Source: Argonema antarcticum A004/B2
Lineage (GTDB): Bacteria > Cyanobacteriota > Cyanobacteriia > Cyanobacteriales > Aerosakkonemataceae
Assembly: GCF_023333585.1 (NCBI RefSeq)
Contig: NZ_JAIQZN010000011.1
Location: 51,772 to 115,771, forward strand
Direction: 5' to 3'
DNA length: 64,000 nt
Shown here piece by piece: positions 44,971 to 54,679 of this stretch; positions within the stretch are counted from its first letter, which is position 1; every line of letters starts with the position of its first letter. Position numbers and translations under genes: made by a program. The notes beneath the pieces were generated by a model, which saw only the letters and a program-made list of their open reading frames with translations, searched no databases and had not been told where the DNA came from.

Positions 44971-46110
44971 ATGACGAATAAAAAGATCTTAATTGTAGAA
45001 GATGAAATTATCGTAGCCGAAGACGTGGCAGTCAGATTGAGAAAGTTGGGATATATAGTAACAGATATTGTCACAACCGGCGAAGAAGCAATTGAACGAG
45101 CAGAACAGAGCCAACCAGATTTAATACTGATGGATATTGTTTTGGAAGGAGATATAGACGGTATAATAGCTGCCGAAGAAATTCGTAATCGTTTTAATAT
45201 CCCAATTGTGTTCTTGACAGCTTATGCCGATGAAAAAACCTTGCAGAGAGCCAAGCTTACAGACCCATTCGCCTATATTATTAAACCTTTCCACCAAAAA
45301 GATTTACAAGCAAATATTGAAATTGCCATTCACCGACACGAATTAGAAAATAAAATGCAGCAAGCTCTAGAAAATTCCGAACAACTACTGCAAATTGCAC
45401 AAGAACAAGCGGGTCGCCAAAACAGATATGTGGCAATGGCAGCCCACGAATTACGCAACCCATTGACTGCGATCTTAACCTCTACAAAATTGCTCGAATT
45501 TAGCCGCAGTCGGTGGGATGACGAAAGCAAACTAAAATGTCTCCGTTTGATTCAATCAGCTACCCAGAATATGAACCAATTGATTGAGGATATGCTGATG
45601 ATCGGTCGAGCGGAAGCCGAGCAACTACAGTTTAATCCGGCTCCGCTTAATTTATCCGAATTTTGCCAATTTCTCGTGGAAAAAATGCAATTAAACACTG
45701 AAAGTAAACACCAGTTAAGTTTTGTTTCATCAGGTGTTATCGTTGCAACACTGGATCAACGACTACTACAGCACATTCTCTCCAATTTGCTCTCCAATGC
45801 CATCAAATATTCCCCCAACGGAGGTACAATTACCTTGGAATTAGAGATTGAAAAGAGCAAAAAAGAATTTACCAGTCAAGAGTCCTCAGCAGTGATTTTC
45901 CGCATTCAAGATCGGGGTATCGGCATTCCCGAAGAAGATCTAGGGAAACTATTTGAACCGTTTCATAGATGTAACAATGTAGGTGGAATTGCCGGGAATG
46001 GTTTAGGACTGACAATTGTCAAAAAAGCAGTTGATTTACACGGTGGTGCGATCGCTGTAGAGAGCGAAGTTGGAGTTGGCACCACCTTTATCGTCACCTT
46101 GCCTTGCTAG
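44971..46110 (+). CDS. Receiver-histidine kinase hybrid
   Basis: 379 residues. The N-terminal receiver domain (about 5-120) has the acidic pair ED at 10-11, phospho-acceptor Asp55 in LILMDIVLEG, and Lys in IIKPFHQKD. A HisKA domain follows with His in MAAHELRNPLTAILTSTKLL, then an ATPase domain with NLLSNAIKYSPNGG, DRGIGIPEEDLGKLFEPFHR and GNGLGLTIVKKAVDLHGG. There is no DNA-binding output, so it probably passes a phosphate onward in a phosphorelay started by the PAS kinase encoded immediately upstream. Confidence 0.92.
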   Translation: MTNKKILIVEDEIIVAEDVAVRLRKLGYIVTDIVTTGEEAIERAEQSQPDLILMDIVLEGDIDGIIAAEEIRNRFNIPIVFLTAYADEKTLQRAKLTDPFAYIIKPFHQKDLQANIEIAIHRHELENKMQQALENSEQLLQIAQEQAGRQNRYVAMAAHELRNPLTAILTSTKLLEFSRSRWDDESKLKCLRLIQSATQNMNQLIEDMLMIGRAEAEQLQFNPAPLNLSEFCQFLVEKMQLNTESKHQLSFVSSGVIVATLDQRLLQHILSNLLSNAIKYSPNGGTITLELEIEKSKKEFTSQESSAVIFRIQDRGIGIPEEDLGKLFEPFHRCNNVGGIAGNGLGLTIVKKAVDLHGGAIAVESEVGVGTTFIVTLPC

Positions 46111-46538
46111 AGTGCCAGTCCAGTATAATATAGCTAGGGACTAGGGGCTAGGGGCTAGGGGCTAGGGAAGAGGGAAGAGGGAAGAGGGAAGAGGTTACTC
46201 CGTAAGGGATTATGGACTAAAGGTAACAGTTGGAGTTGGCTTAATCGCCCTGGCGGTTGCTATAAATTGACAAAAAAACAATCCGATGTGTGAGTAGGGG
46301 CGAAGCATTCGGGGAGTAAGCGATATGCCTACGGCACGCTACGCGATCGCTTTTCTTCAACAATTTTTATGCCCGAATGCAACGCCTGCGCCTTGGTCTG
46401 TATAAGCGAAGTGAAAGTGGGAGAGCGATCGCATCTCACCAATCCGTGCTAATTTTTGACGTACTCAGCACTTCTGATGTACCTTATGGAAATGGGGAAT
46501 GAAGAATTAGTTTTCTTTTTATTCCCCATTTCGCCCGA
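46111..46538. other. Intergenic region with composite heptamer repeat
   Basis: 46133-46195 has GGGACTA/GGGGCTA and GGGAAGA heptamers, followed by GGGATTATGGACTAAAGGTAA and GGCGGTTGCTATAAAT to about 46270, the second copy of the composite repeat at 35167. Further on is GCCTACGGCACGCTACGCGATCGC, a common cyanobacterial palindrome type. No gene. Confidence 0.7.
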
Positions 46539-49500
46539 TTAAAAGAAAAGAGGAACGGACAAATCATTCGATTTGCGTTTCTCTAGAAAACCGAATTTTA
46601 GGTAATGGTCAAACCCATTTTGGAATTTGCCTTGAGAAATTGCGGCAGCAACATCTTGGTTTTCTTTAAGATAGGAAAAGTTACTGAAAATCGTGCTTGG
46701 ATCGCGACTTTCAAACCTGCCAAAATTAACGAAATGTTCCCAGGAATCGCGGAATTCGCCTCGATTCACCGCTTCAGCAACATCCTGGTTCCAGGCTAAA
46801 TAGAAAGTGGGATCGAAAGTTTCTGAAATAGCATTAAACCGGGTAAAAGGATCGCGATTTTCAGCCATACCAAATCGCATCAGGTGTTCGATTCCACTTT
46901 TTAAATTGCCTTGGCTAACTGCTTGTGCGACATCCTGATTTGCGGATATATAAAACTCATCTAATGGCATAAATTCAGGCGCAGGCGATCGCCCTTCAGC
47001 CATGCCATACTTGATAAAGTGTTCAAAACCGCTGTGGAATGCGCCTTTAGCAACAGCCGCCGCCACATCGCTATTTTTGTTTAGATAGTCAGTGGCAAAT
47101 ATGGCACTGGGATTGCGACCTTCAGCGTAACCAAATTGACTGAAATGTGCTAAAGCATCGGCAAAAAGTTTATTAGCAATAGCATCTGCTACATCCGGGT
47201 TTTGTTGGAGATAAAAGTCGCTATCGAACAGGTGAGTAGAGTCGAACTTAGGTAAATGATTGATAATTGGAACAGCGGGAACGCCTGGAATACGGGCTGT
47301 TTGAATTTGGGTATTTAAAGCTGCACCAGTATTTTCAGCAATTAGCTCGTTGATTGATTTTGTGCCAGATGCCGCTGCTTTGAAGTCTAAAGTTATTTCA
47401 CCTAGCGCTACTTTTTGCACGCGAGCAATTTGTTGTTGAATTGAGTCAGGCGCGGTAGTGGCGACAATCTTATCGATGCGTTGATTTACCTGTGCCATGA
47501 CGTTAGCAGATGAGGCGATAAATTCGCTATTTACCACAGGATTAAACGTGGAAGACAACTGTTTTGCCTTATTGACAGACGCCTCAATAATTACCGCCAA
47601 CTGTTCGGGATTAGTGAAATCTAAGATTACACCAGATTGAATTTGATTGACGATCGCACTCATAATCCCCTGCACGGTATCATTTTTAGCAGCGGCAACC
47701 CCTTGCGGTTGTCCGAAAGCCCCATCAATTATAGCTTTAGTCTCCGTGATGAAGTTTTGCACCTTCACCATTGCTGCCAAAACTTCCACGCCACCGGGTT
47801 CCTTATTATTGGTAGCAGCGATCGGATCTAAACTGGTAAGATTTACATCAGATGGCAGAGACAGGGCCGCTTTCACTTGGGACTCTGCTTCATCGGGGTT
47901 GATACCGCGATCGAGCAATTCTGTCACCATACTGGTTAATAAAGTTACCACACTGGCATAGGGTGGTGCAGTAAGAGGCGTTTCCAAAGGCAATCCGGTA
48001 GCGGTATCAGTACCGCCATTAGCGACAAAATTACCTTCTTCTGGGTCGAATTGACCATTATTATTGGTATCGAAATTTGGAGAAATGTCTAGCTGATAAG
48101 CACCCGAACTATCAGTTTTTGTGGATGGTTCGTCGCGATCGATTACACCATTTTTGTTGGCATCAAAGAAGATGGTAGAACCAGCAATGTAACCATCTAT
48201 AACCCATCCGCTACCGCTTTTATTTATCCCAAAACTTTGGCTTGCACTGGCACCCCAAGGGTCTGTAGCAGTTAACCTCACGTAGGAGTATTGCCAATTG
48301 CTAGGAGGAGTAGAAGCCTGAGTGAAGGTGATGCTATTGTTGTTGGAGTCAAAGGAGAATCCCAACCAACTGGGTAAAGGTTCACCGTTGCTATTAGTTG
48401 CAGTGTAATTCAGAATATCGCCATCGGGATCGGTGTATACGCCAGAGTAAGTTACTGCTCCATTTGTAGGACTAAGGCGACGCGAATTTAAGTGAATTAT
48501 CTCTTGCGGTGGACGGTTGAAAGGTTCGTTATCCGCAATGGTAACTGTGCCACTGTTAGCGTTACCTATTGTGTAACCACTATTAGCAGCTAAGGTAAGA
48601 ATTGCTGTTTCATTACCTTCTCCCAAACTATCATCGATAACGTTAATAGGTAAGTTGATGCTAGTTTGACCTACTGGAATGACGATATTGCCGGGAAGAT
48701 TGTTGTAATCAGTGCCTTTGGTAGCAGTTCCTCCAGTGGTGTAGTTAACTGTCAGTGAGTTAGCGGTGTTACCTGTACGAGTAATAGTGAATTGTCCGGG
48801 ATTAGGTGTTTGTCCGTTAACTACTTCCGCAGCATTGGCATCTGTAGCAGTGATAGTGACGACGCTGGGTGGATCTGAAGTAATTAAAGTGTAGTTACCT
48901 GTCGCACCGCCAGAGAAACTGGTAACTCGCACCAGATAATTGATACCTGGTTGCACAGTGAGAGAAAGTTGGGAGTTGCGACCTTCGCCAGCGTCATCGT
49001 CAAAGGTAATCACTTCACCCGTATTTGCATTGATTACTTGCAGGTAAGTATCAAATGAAGAAGCATTAAGGTTGATTTGAATCGTCTGTCCTGGAGTCAC
49101 CCCAACCAAACGATAATCATCTTTATAGCTGCCAGAACGGTTGGTGTTATTGGGGTCAGCGGTACTCAATGTCGCATTTAGGGTTTGACTTCCACTGATT
49201 GTAGGGATATTAATTGCGGGTTCATTGTCAGCAATAGTAACAGTGGCACTCTTGGCATTACCGAGATTGTAAGTACTATTGCCAATTAAGGTAAGAGAAA
49301 CTACTTCATCACCTTCTGCTTGGTTATCGTCGATAACATTAATAGGCAAGTTAGCGCTGCTAGCACCTGCTGGGATGATAATGCTGCTGGCGATATTGTT
49401 GTAATCTTGACTATTGGTGGCAGTTCCCCCAGTAGTGTAGTTAACTGTCAGCGAGTTAGCGGTGCTACCAGTACGAGAAATGGTAAATTGTCCTGGGTTA

Positions 49501-52500
49501 GGTGTTTGTCCGCTAATTACTTCCGCAGCATTGGCATCTGCGGCAGTGATAGTAACGGTGGGTGGTGGCACAATAGCAGTAATTAAACTGTAATTACCTG
49601 TCGCACCGCCAGCATAACTCGTTACTCGCACTAGGTAATTGATACCCGACTCCACTGCGAAATTGAGTTGGGAGTTGAGAGTTCCGTTGGAGTCATCGTT
49701 AGAGGCAATTACCTGACCAGTGTCTGCATTCACCAATTGTAAGTAAGCATCGAATGGGGCGTTAAGATTGAGTTGCACCTGTTGTCCCGGCGTTACTCCC
49801 GTCAGGCGATAATCATCTCGGAATTTGCCAGAACGAGTGGGATTATTCGGGTCGGTAGAACTCAAGATGCTGTTGATAGTTTGGGGAACGGTAATGATGT
49901 CGGCAATGAAGACGGTAGCTTTGTTATTGGTATCAACGGTGTAGGCATTATCTGGGGTAATCGTAACTGTCGCCGTTTCGCTGCCTTCTACCAAATTGTC
50001 ATTGATGACATTAATCGGCAGAGTAAATGTAGATTGATTTGCACCGAAAGTGATGCTACCAGGGAGATTGTTGTAATCAGTGCTATTAGTAGCAGTACCG
50101 GAAGTGGTGTATTTAACTGTTAGTGGCGTGGATAAATTGCCAGTACGAGTTAAACTGAATTGTCCGGGATTGGCGGTTTGTCCGTTAGCTGCTTCAGCTG
50201 CCTCGGCATCTGTGGTAGTAATGCTAACTGTGGATGGGGTTGGGTTGGCAACAGTAAAACTTCCTTCTGTGGCAAAAGGTGAACCCGCCCAAGCAGTATC
50301 AATTGCTTGTACATTCCAGTAATAAGTTTGTCCCGGAGTTAAATTGTTCAGCTGCCAACTGGTTTTCATGTTGGTATTGCCCAGTTGGGGTACTTGCCGA
50401 TAACCCGTGTTCAGAGACATCGGGGCAAAAACATCGTTACCGCCAGGAGTAGTGCCGACTCGCAGGTTATAGGCTAAACCAGTGGTGGGAGTTTGAGCAT
50501 CCGTCGCTGGATTCCAGTTTAAGGTGACTGCTGTTTCAGAAATTGTGGATGATAGCCCTGTGGGTGTAGTGGGTGGAGTATTGGCAGTCGAAGTGTTGTT
50601 GCGGTACACTTTGGCGATACCGCTGCCTGAACTACTGTAGCCCGTCAGTAGGATATCCAATTTACGATCATTGTCATAATCTCCCCAGGCTGCGGAACTG
50701 TGGTAAACATCAGTCAACCCGGCATTAATATCGGTAAAGCCACTGCCCGTGTTGCGGTACACTTTGGCGATACTGCTTGAACCACCGTAGCCCGTGAGTA
50801 GGATATCCAATTTGCCATCATTGTCGTAATCTCCCCACGCTGCGGAACTGAACCCAACACCAGGTAGTCCGGCATTGATGTCGGTAAAGCCACTGCCCGT
50901 ATTGCGGTACACTTTGGCGATACTTGAGCTGTATGAACCAATCCAGCCCGTGAGTAGGATATCCAATTTGCCATCATTGTCGTAATCTCCCCAGACAGCG
51001 GAACTGCCCCAAACACCAGGTAGTCCGGCATTGATGTCGGTAAAGCCACTGCCCGTATTGCGGTACACTTTGGCGATGACGCCTGAACTACTGTCGCCTG
51101 TGAGTAGGATATCTAATCTGCCATCATTGTCGTAATCTCCCCAGGCGACGGAACCCCAGCCAACACCAGTCAATCCAGCATTGATATCGCTAAAGCCACT
51201 GCCCGTGTTGCGGTACACTTTGGTGATGTGGCCTGAATCAGTGCGGCCCGTGAGTAGGATATCCAATTTGCCATCATTGTCGTAATCTCCCCAGGCAGCG
51301 GAACTGTGGTAAACACCAGTCAACCCGGCATTGATGTCGGTAAAGCCACTGCCCGTGTTACGGTACACTTTGGCGATGCCGACTGAACCAGCGGCGTAGC
51401 CCGTGAGTAGGATATCTAATCTGCCATCATTGTCGTAATCTCCCCAGGCAACGGAACTGCGGTAAGCATCAGGCAACCCGGCATTGATATCGCTAAAGCC
51501 ACTGCCCGTGTTGCGGTACACTTTGGTGATGTAGCCTGAACCTGATCTGTCTCCCGTGAGTAGAATATCCAATTTTCCATCATTGTCGTAATCTCCCCAG
51601 GCAACGGAACTGGAATAAACACCAGGCAACCCGGCATTGATGTCGGTAAAGGGTGTGTTTGCATCATCATTACTAATCGTCAAAATCGCTGTATTTTGAG
51701 TACCAATTGTCGCCCCACCTGTAACACTGCCAGAAATTAACTCCAAATTCACCGTTTCATCCGGTTCAACCGTAGTATCGCCATTGATGGGAATAACTAC
51801 CGTTTTGGCAGCAGTATCTCCATCGGCAAAATTAACAGTAATTGGAAAGATATTATTGTTGTAATCATTCGGGTTAGGACTACCTGGATTATTAGCAGTA
51901 CCCGGATTATTCAGATTAACTCGCGCCTGCACGCTTACTGCACCACTGCTACCACCTGTACGATTAACGGTAACTGCTGTCGCATTTACAAAACCGCCGC
52001 TATTCCCTTCTGGTACGCTGAAATTAGCCGCACTGAATTGCAAAGTACCTGGTTGAGGCTGAGTATCGTCATTATTAACAGTAGTTGTCGCACTTACATT
52101 GGAAATAGTCGGAGTCTGCCCAGGTGCTACCGGATTCGATAAATTAACAATGACTGTTTCCTCTGGTTCAAATGCCGTATCACCAACAATATTCATGGTG
52201 ATGGTTTTTTGAGTTTCACCTGCGGCAAAGGTAATCGTGCCAGTTGTAGAAGTTGCGCCAGAAGTTCCGCTAATATTGTTGTAATCGCTGTTATTAGTAG
52301 CAGTACCACCAATGGCAAAATCTACTTTACTCGCTGCATCAATACTACCACTGCGAATAACCGTGAAAGTAATGGGAGTTATGCCGCTATTACCTTCGGG
52401 AATATTGGCAACACCAGCACTAACAGCGTAATCAATAGCATCATTCGCCGCAATAGTTAGCGTTGTTTGTTTGGTTGTACCCGCAGCAGCAGCAGTAATT

Positions 52501-54563
52501 GTGCCAAAATCGAGAACTAGCTTTTCATCATTTTCAGGAATATTGTCAGGCTTAATAGTAACAGCAACATTCTGAGTTAATGCAGCACCAGTAGCACCCG
52601 CTGCGAAAGTAACAGAAGTAGTTGCAAGAGTGTAATCATTGCCAGCGCCTTCTGTAGCACTGCTGCCATTGTTAATTACAATTGGCACAGTTACATCAGT
52701 ACCGGGAGTAGCGCTGAGAGTAACCGGAATATTAACTACCGTATCGCTGCTGTCTTCTGTAGCGCTATAACTAGCAGCACCAAAATTAACTAAAGGTGTA
52801 GTATTGATCAGAACTGAGACGTTATTCGTCCAATAGTTCGGCGTAGCCAAATCCGGTGCGCCGTCCTTATTCAAGTCGCTTATCGCCACCGTCCACGGCC
52901 CTGTCCCTGCCCCCGTGCTAAAGTTCGTGGGAGGGTCAAAACTGCCCGTACCTGTTCCCAACAAAACGGAAACATTGTTTGAATTAAGGTTGGCTGTAGC
53001 TAGATCGAGCTTACCATCTGCGTTAAGGTCTCCCGCTGCGACAAAACGCGGCCCAGACCCCACGCTAAAGTTGGTAGCCCCACCAAAGCTGCCCGTACCT
53101 GTACCCAACAAGACAGAAACGTTGCTAGAGCCTTCATTTGCTACAGCTAAGTCAGCCTTGCCGTCTGCGTTCAAGTCACTTACAGCTAGCGCATAGGGTC
53201 GAGTCCCTACACTAAAGTTGGTAGCAGTGCCAAAGCTGCCCGTACCTGTCCCCAACAAAATAGAAACATTGTTCGAGTTAAAGTTGGCTGTAGCTAGGTC
53301 AAGCTTGCTGTCTGCGTTGAAGTCACCTACTCCAACGAACTGAGGTCGTAGCCCCACGCTAAAGTTGGTAGCCGTGCTAAAACTACCCGTACCATCCCCT
53401 AAGAGGATGGAAACGTTGTTAGAATCAATGTTCGCTGTGGCTAGGTCAAGTTTGCCGTCGCTGTTGAAATCACCCGCTTCCACAGACCAGGGACTTGTTC
53501 CCACGCTAAAGTTGGTAGCCGCTTTAAAGCTACCCGTACCATCCCCTAACAGGATGGAAACGTTGCTAGTACCCCAATTCGCTGCGGCTATATCGGGAAA
53601 GCTGTCATTGTTAAAGTTTCCTACGGCAACATCAAAGGGGTATTGTCCTGCGTTAAAGTTAGTGGCTTTGCCAAAGTTACCAGTGCTATCTCCTAATAAG
53701 ATAGAGACAGCGCCAGAAGCACGGGTGGGAAGGGCTAGGTCAAGATGTCCATCTCCGTTGAAGTCGTGTGCTGTGACAGACTGGGGTTGTACTCCCGTGC
53801 CAAACTGGGTAGCAGGACTAAAAGTAAGCAGAACTGAGTTATAGCTCGCCATTGTTTCTGCTTCCAGGGCTATGTTTGCTTCAATTTCCCCGGTTTTTAC
53901 TTCAAATTCCCAGTCTCCGCCTAATGCTGCACTTCCTGTTAAGTCATCGGAAGCGGCGATATCTGCATCGGTTATCTGACTGAGAGATTGCACAAAGGCA
54001 GTTCCTTTCTCTCCTGCTGCTACATTGCAACCATATAGGAGAATGTCTGCATCAGGTGTTAGGGCGTTTTTCCACTGTTCCAAAGAGGCGCGATATCGAT
54101 CGAGGTTTTCCAAACTTAGTTGCGCCGTCCCCAACTGCAAGCTAGCTTCCCCGCCGTGAGTGATGATGTGGGCGCTACTTACTTCTGTGCGATCGGCTAA
54201 GATTTGGGTAATTTGTTCTACTCCATCTCGCGTGGGGTCGAGGAGTACAATTTCAGTATTCGGAACTATTCCGGCAATCAGGCTTTGATAATCTTTAACT
54301 GTTGGATCGATAAAGGCAATATTCTGATAGCCTACTCCCATCTGATTAAATGGCTGATGATTTCCCTGAATGTCAATTAAGTCTGAATTTTGATTAAATG
54401 CCAATGGGTTATTAGCAGAAAACATCCCGGTGCTTTCAGATAGTTGCATAAGTTTTTTGATTTCCTTAATTAGATTGTTGATTGTCGGAATTTCAAGTGT
54501 AGAGACTTTGTATGCAACGTCTCTACATTTTTTGCGGAGATGCTTATTTATTTCGTTAATCAA
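46539..54563 (-). CDS. Giant DUF4347 / FG-GAP / Calx-beta modular exoprotein
   Basis: 2674 residues; an inner start at 54449 (MQLSESTGMFSANN) is possible. Order: DUF4347 (about 85-245) with His in AHIITHGGEA and Cys in ILLYGCNVAAG; about seven VCBS/FG-GAP units (250-590, DFNGDGHLDLA pattern); Calx-beta domains (595-975); eight near-identical FG-GAP units (980-1330, SSVAWGDYDNDGKLDILLTG); a fibronectin III domain; Calx-beta and pre-peptidase (PPC) domains alternating (1435-1940); a putative Ig/cadherin-like domain; EF-hand-like calcium loops (DANKNGVIDRDE, DTNNNGQFDPEE); a helical region; and five C-terminal units (FYLQQNPDVADAI, HFSQFGYAEGRNPS). No signal peptide, so export by type I secretion through the C-terminus is likely. 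A calcium-rich surface protein; adhesion, motility and a structural role are all possible. Confidence 0.88.
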   Translation of the reverse strand: MINEINKHLRKKCRDVAYKVSTLEIPTINNLIKEIKKLMQLSESTGMFSANNPLAFNQNSDLIDIQGNHQPFNQMGVGYQNIAFIDPTVKDYQSLIAGIVPNTEIVLLDPTRDGVEQITQILADRTEVSSAHIITHGGEASLQLGTAQLSLENLDRYRASLEQWKNALTPDADILLYGCNVAAGEKGTAFVQSLSQITDADIAASDDLTGSAALGGDWEFEVKTGEIEANIALEAETMASYNSVLLTFSPATQFGTGVQPQSVTAHDFNGDGHLDLALPTRASGAVSILLGDSTGNFGKATNFNAGQYPFDVAVGNFNNDSFPDIAAANWGTSNVSILLGDGTGSFKAATNFSVGTSPWSVEAGDFNSDGKLDLATANIDSNNVSILLGDGTGSFSTATNFSVGLRPQFVGVGDFNADSKLDLATANFNSNNVSILLGTGTGSFGTATNFSVGTRPYALAVSDLNADGKADLAVANEGSSNVSVLLGTGTGSFGGATNFSVGSGPRFVAAGDLNADGKLDLATANLNSNNVSVLLGTGTGSFDPPTNFSTGAGTGPWTVAISDLNKDGAPDLATPNYWTNNVSVLINTTPLVNFGAASYSATEDSSDTVVNIPVTLSATPGTDVTVPIVINNGSSATEGAGNDYTLATTSVTFAAGATGAALTQNVAVTIKPDNIPENDEKLVLDFGTITAAAAGTTKQTTLTIAANDAIDYAVSAGVANIPEGNSGITPITFTVIRSGSIDAASKVDFAIGGTATNNSDYNNISGTSGATSTTGTITFAAGETQKTITMNIVGDTAFEPEETVIVNLSNPVAPGQTPTISNVSATTTVNNDDTQPQPGTLQFSAANFSVPEGNSGGFVNATAVTVNRTGGSSGAVSVQARVNLNNPGTANNPGSPNPNDYNNNIFPITVNFADGDTAAKTVVIPINGDTTVEPDETVNLELISGSVTGGATIGTQNTAILTISNDDANTPFTDINAGLPGVYSSSVAWGDYDNDGKLDILLTGDRSGSGYITKVYRNTGSGFSDINAGLPDAYRSSVAWGDYDNDGRLDILLTGYAAGSVGIAKVYRNTGSGFTDINAGLTGVYHSSAAWGDYDNDGKLDILLTGRTDSGHITKVYRNTGSGFSDINAGLTGVGWGSVAWGDYDNDGRLDILLTGDSSSGVIAKVYRNTGSGFTDINAGLPGVWGSSAVWGDYDNDGKLDILLTGWIGSYSSSIAKVYRNTGSGFTDINAGLPGVGFSSAAWGDYDNDGKLDILLTGYGGSSSIAKVYRNTGSGFTDINAGLTDVYHSSAAWGDYDNDRKLDILLTGYSSSGSGIAKVYRNNTSTANTPPTTPTGLSSTISETAVTLNWNPATDAQTPTTGLAYNLRVGTTPGGNDVFAPMSLNTGYRQVPQLGNTNMKTSWQLNNLTPGQTYYWNVQAIDTAWAGSPFATEGSFTVANPTPSTVSITTTDAEAAEAANGQTANPGQFSLTRTGNLSTPLTVKYTTSGTATNSTDYNNLPGSITFGANQSTFTLPINVINDNLVEGSETATVTITPDNAYTVDTNNKATVFIADIITVPQTINSILSSTDPNNPTRSGKFRDDYRLTGVTPGQQVQLNLNAPFDAYLQLVNADTGQVIASNDDSNGTLNSQLNFAVESGINYLVRVTSYAGGATGNYSLITAIVPPPTVTITAADANAAEVISGQTPNPGQFTISRTGSTANSLTVNYTTGGTATNSQDYNNIASSIIIPAGASSANLPINVIDDNQAEGDEVVSLTLIGNSTYNLGNAKSATVTIADNEPAINIPTISGSQTLNATLSTADPNNTNRSGSYKDDYRLVGVTPGQTIQINLNASSFDTYLQVINANTGEVITFDDDAGEGRNSQLSLTVQPGINYLVRVTSFSGGATGNYTLITSDPPSVVTITATDANAAEVVNGQTPNPGQFTITRTGNTANSLTVNYTTGGTATKGTDYNNLPGNIVIPVGQTSINLPINVIDDSLGEGNETAILTLAANSGYTIGNANSGTVTIADNEPFNRPPQEIIHLNSRRLSPTNGAVTYSGVYTDPDGDILNYTATNSNGEPLPSWLGFSFDSNNNSITFTQASTPPSNWQYSYVRLTATDPWGASASQSFGINKSGSGWVIDGYIAGSTIFFDANKNGVIDRDEPSTKTDSSGAYQLDISPNFDTNNNGQFDPEEGNFVANGGTDTATGLPLETPLTAPPYASVVTLLTSMVTELLDRGINPDEAESQVKAALSLPSDVNLTSLDPIAATNNKEPGGVEVLAAMVKVQNFITETKAIIDGAFGQPQGVAAAKNDTVQGIMSAIVNQIQSGVILDFTNPEQLAVIIEASVNKAKQLSSTFNPVVNSEFIASSANVMAQVNQRIDKIVATTAPDSIQQQIARVQKVALGEITLDFKAAASGTKSINELIAENTGAALNTQIQTARIPGVPAVPIINHLPKFDSTHLFDSDFYLQQNPDVADAIANKLFADALAHFSQFGYAEGRNPSAIFATDYLNKNSDVAAAVAKGAFHSGFEHFIKYGMAEGRSPAPEFMPLDEFYISANQDVAQAVSQGNLKSGIEHLMRFGMAENRDPFTRFNAISETFDPTFYLAWNQDVAEAVNRGEFRDSWEHFVNFGRFESRDPSTIFSNFSYLKENQDVAAAISQGKFQNGFDHYLKFGFLEKRKSNDLSVPLFF
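46560..47290. repeat. Five C-terminal ~45-residue repeats of the giant protein
   Basis: Coding repeats of about 135-150 bp with the pattern Y-x4-NPDVA/NQDVA-x-A and HF-x2-FG-x2-EGRNPS-x-F. This unit is found near the C-terminus of other secreted RTX-type cyanobacterial proteins. Confidence 0.8.
50581..51665. repeat. Tandem FG-GAP coding repeats (~135-150 bp, 8 copies)
   Basis: Near-identical DNA blocks encode ITKVYRNTGSGF, DINAGL, SSVAWGDYDNDGKLDILLTG. Only the loop between blocks varies in sequence and length. Recent expansion or gene-conversion is likely. Confidence 0.9.
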
Positions 54564-54602
54564 ATAGTACTCAGTTCAATCTAGAAAAGTCAATTACGGT
54601 AA

Positions 54603-54635
54603 GGTATGAGTTTGGTATGAGTTCAGTATGACTTT
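54603..54635 (+). promoter_or_regulatory. Three 11-bp direct repeats before the NACHT gene
   Basis: GGTATGAGTTT, GGTATGAGTTC and AGTATGACTTT in perfect 11-bp phase (one helical turn). This spacing is typical of OmpR/PhoB-family operators. It lies in the 116-bp spacer between the divergent giant gene and the NACHT gene and could control either. Confidence 0.5.
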
Positions 54636-54679
54636 AGCCATTAAGGTGTTAAAATCTGTACAAGTGTCATGGTTGAGCT

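Noticed and set aside
50581..51665. CRISPR-like repeats of about 135-150 bp
   Set aside because: Units are FG-GAP protein repeats in one long frame; too long and with no unique spacers.
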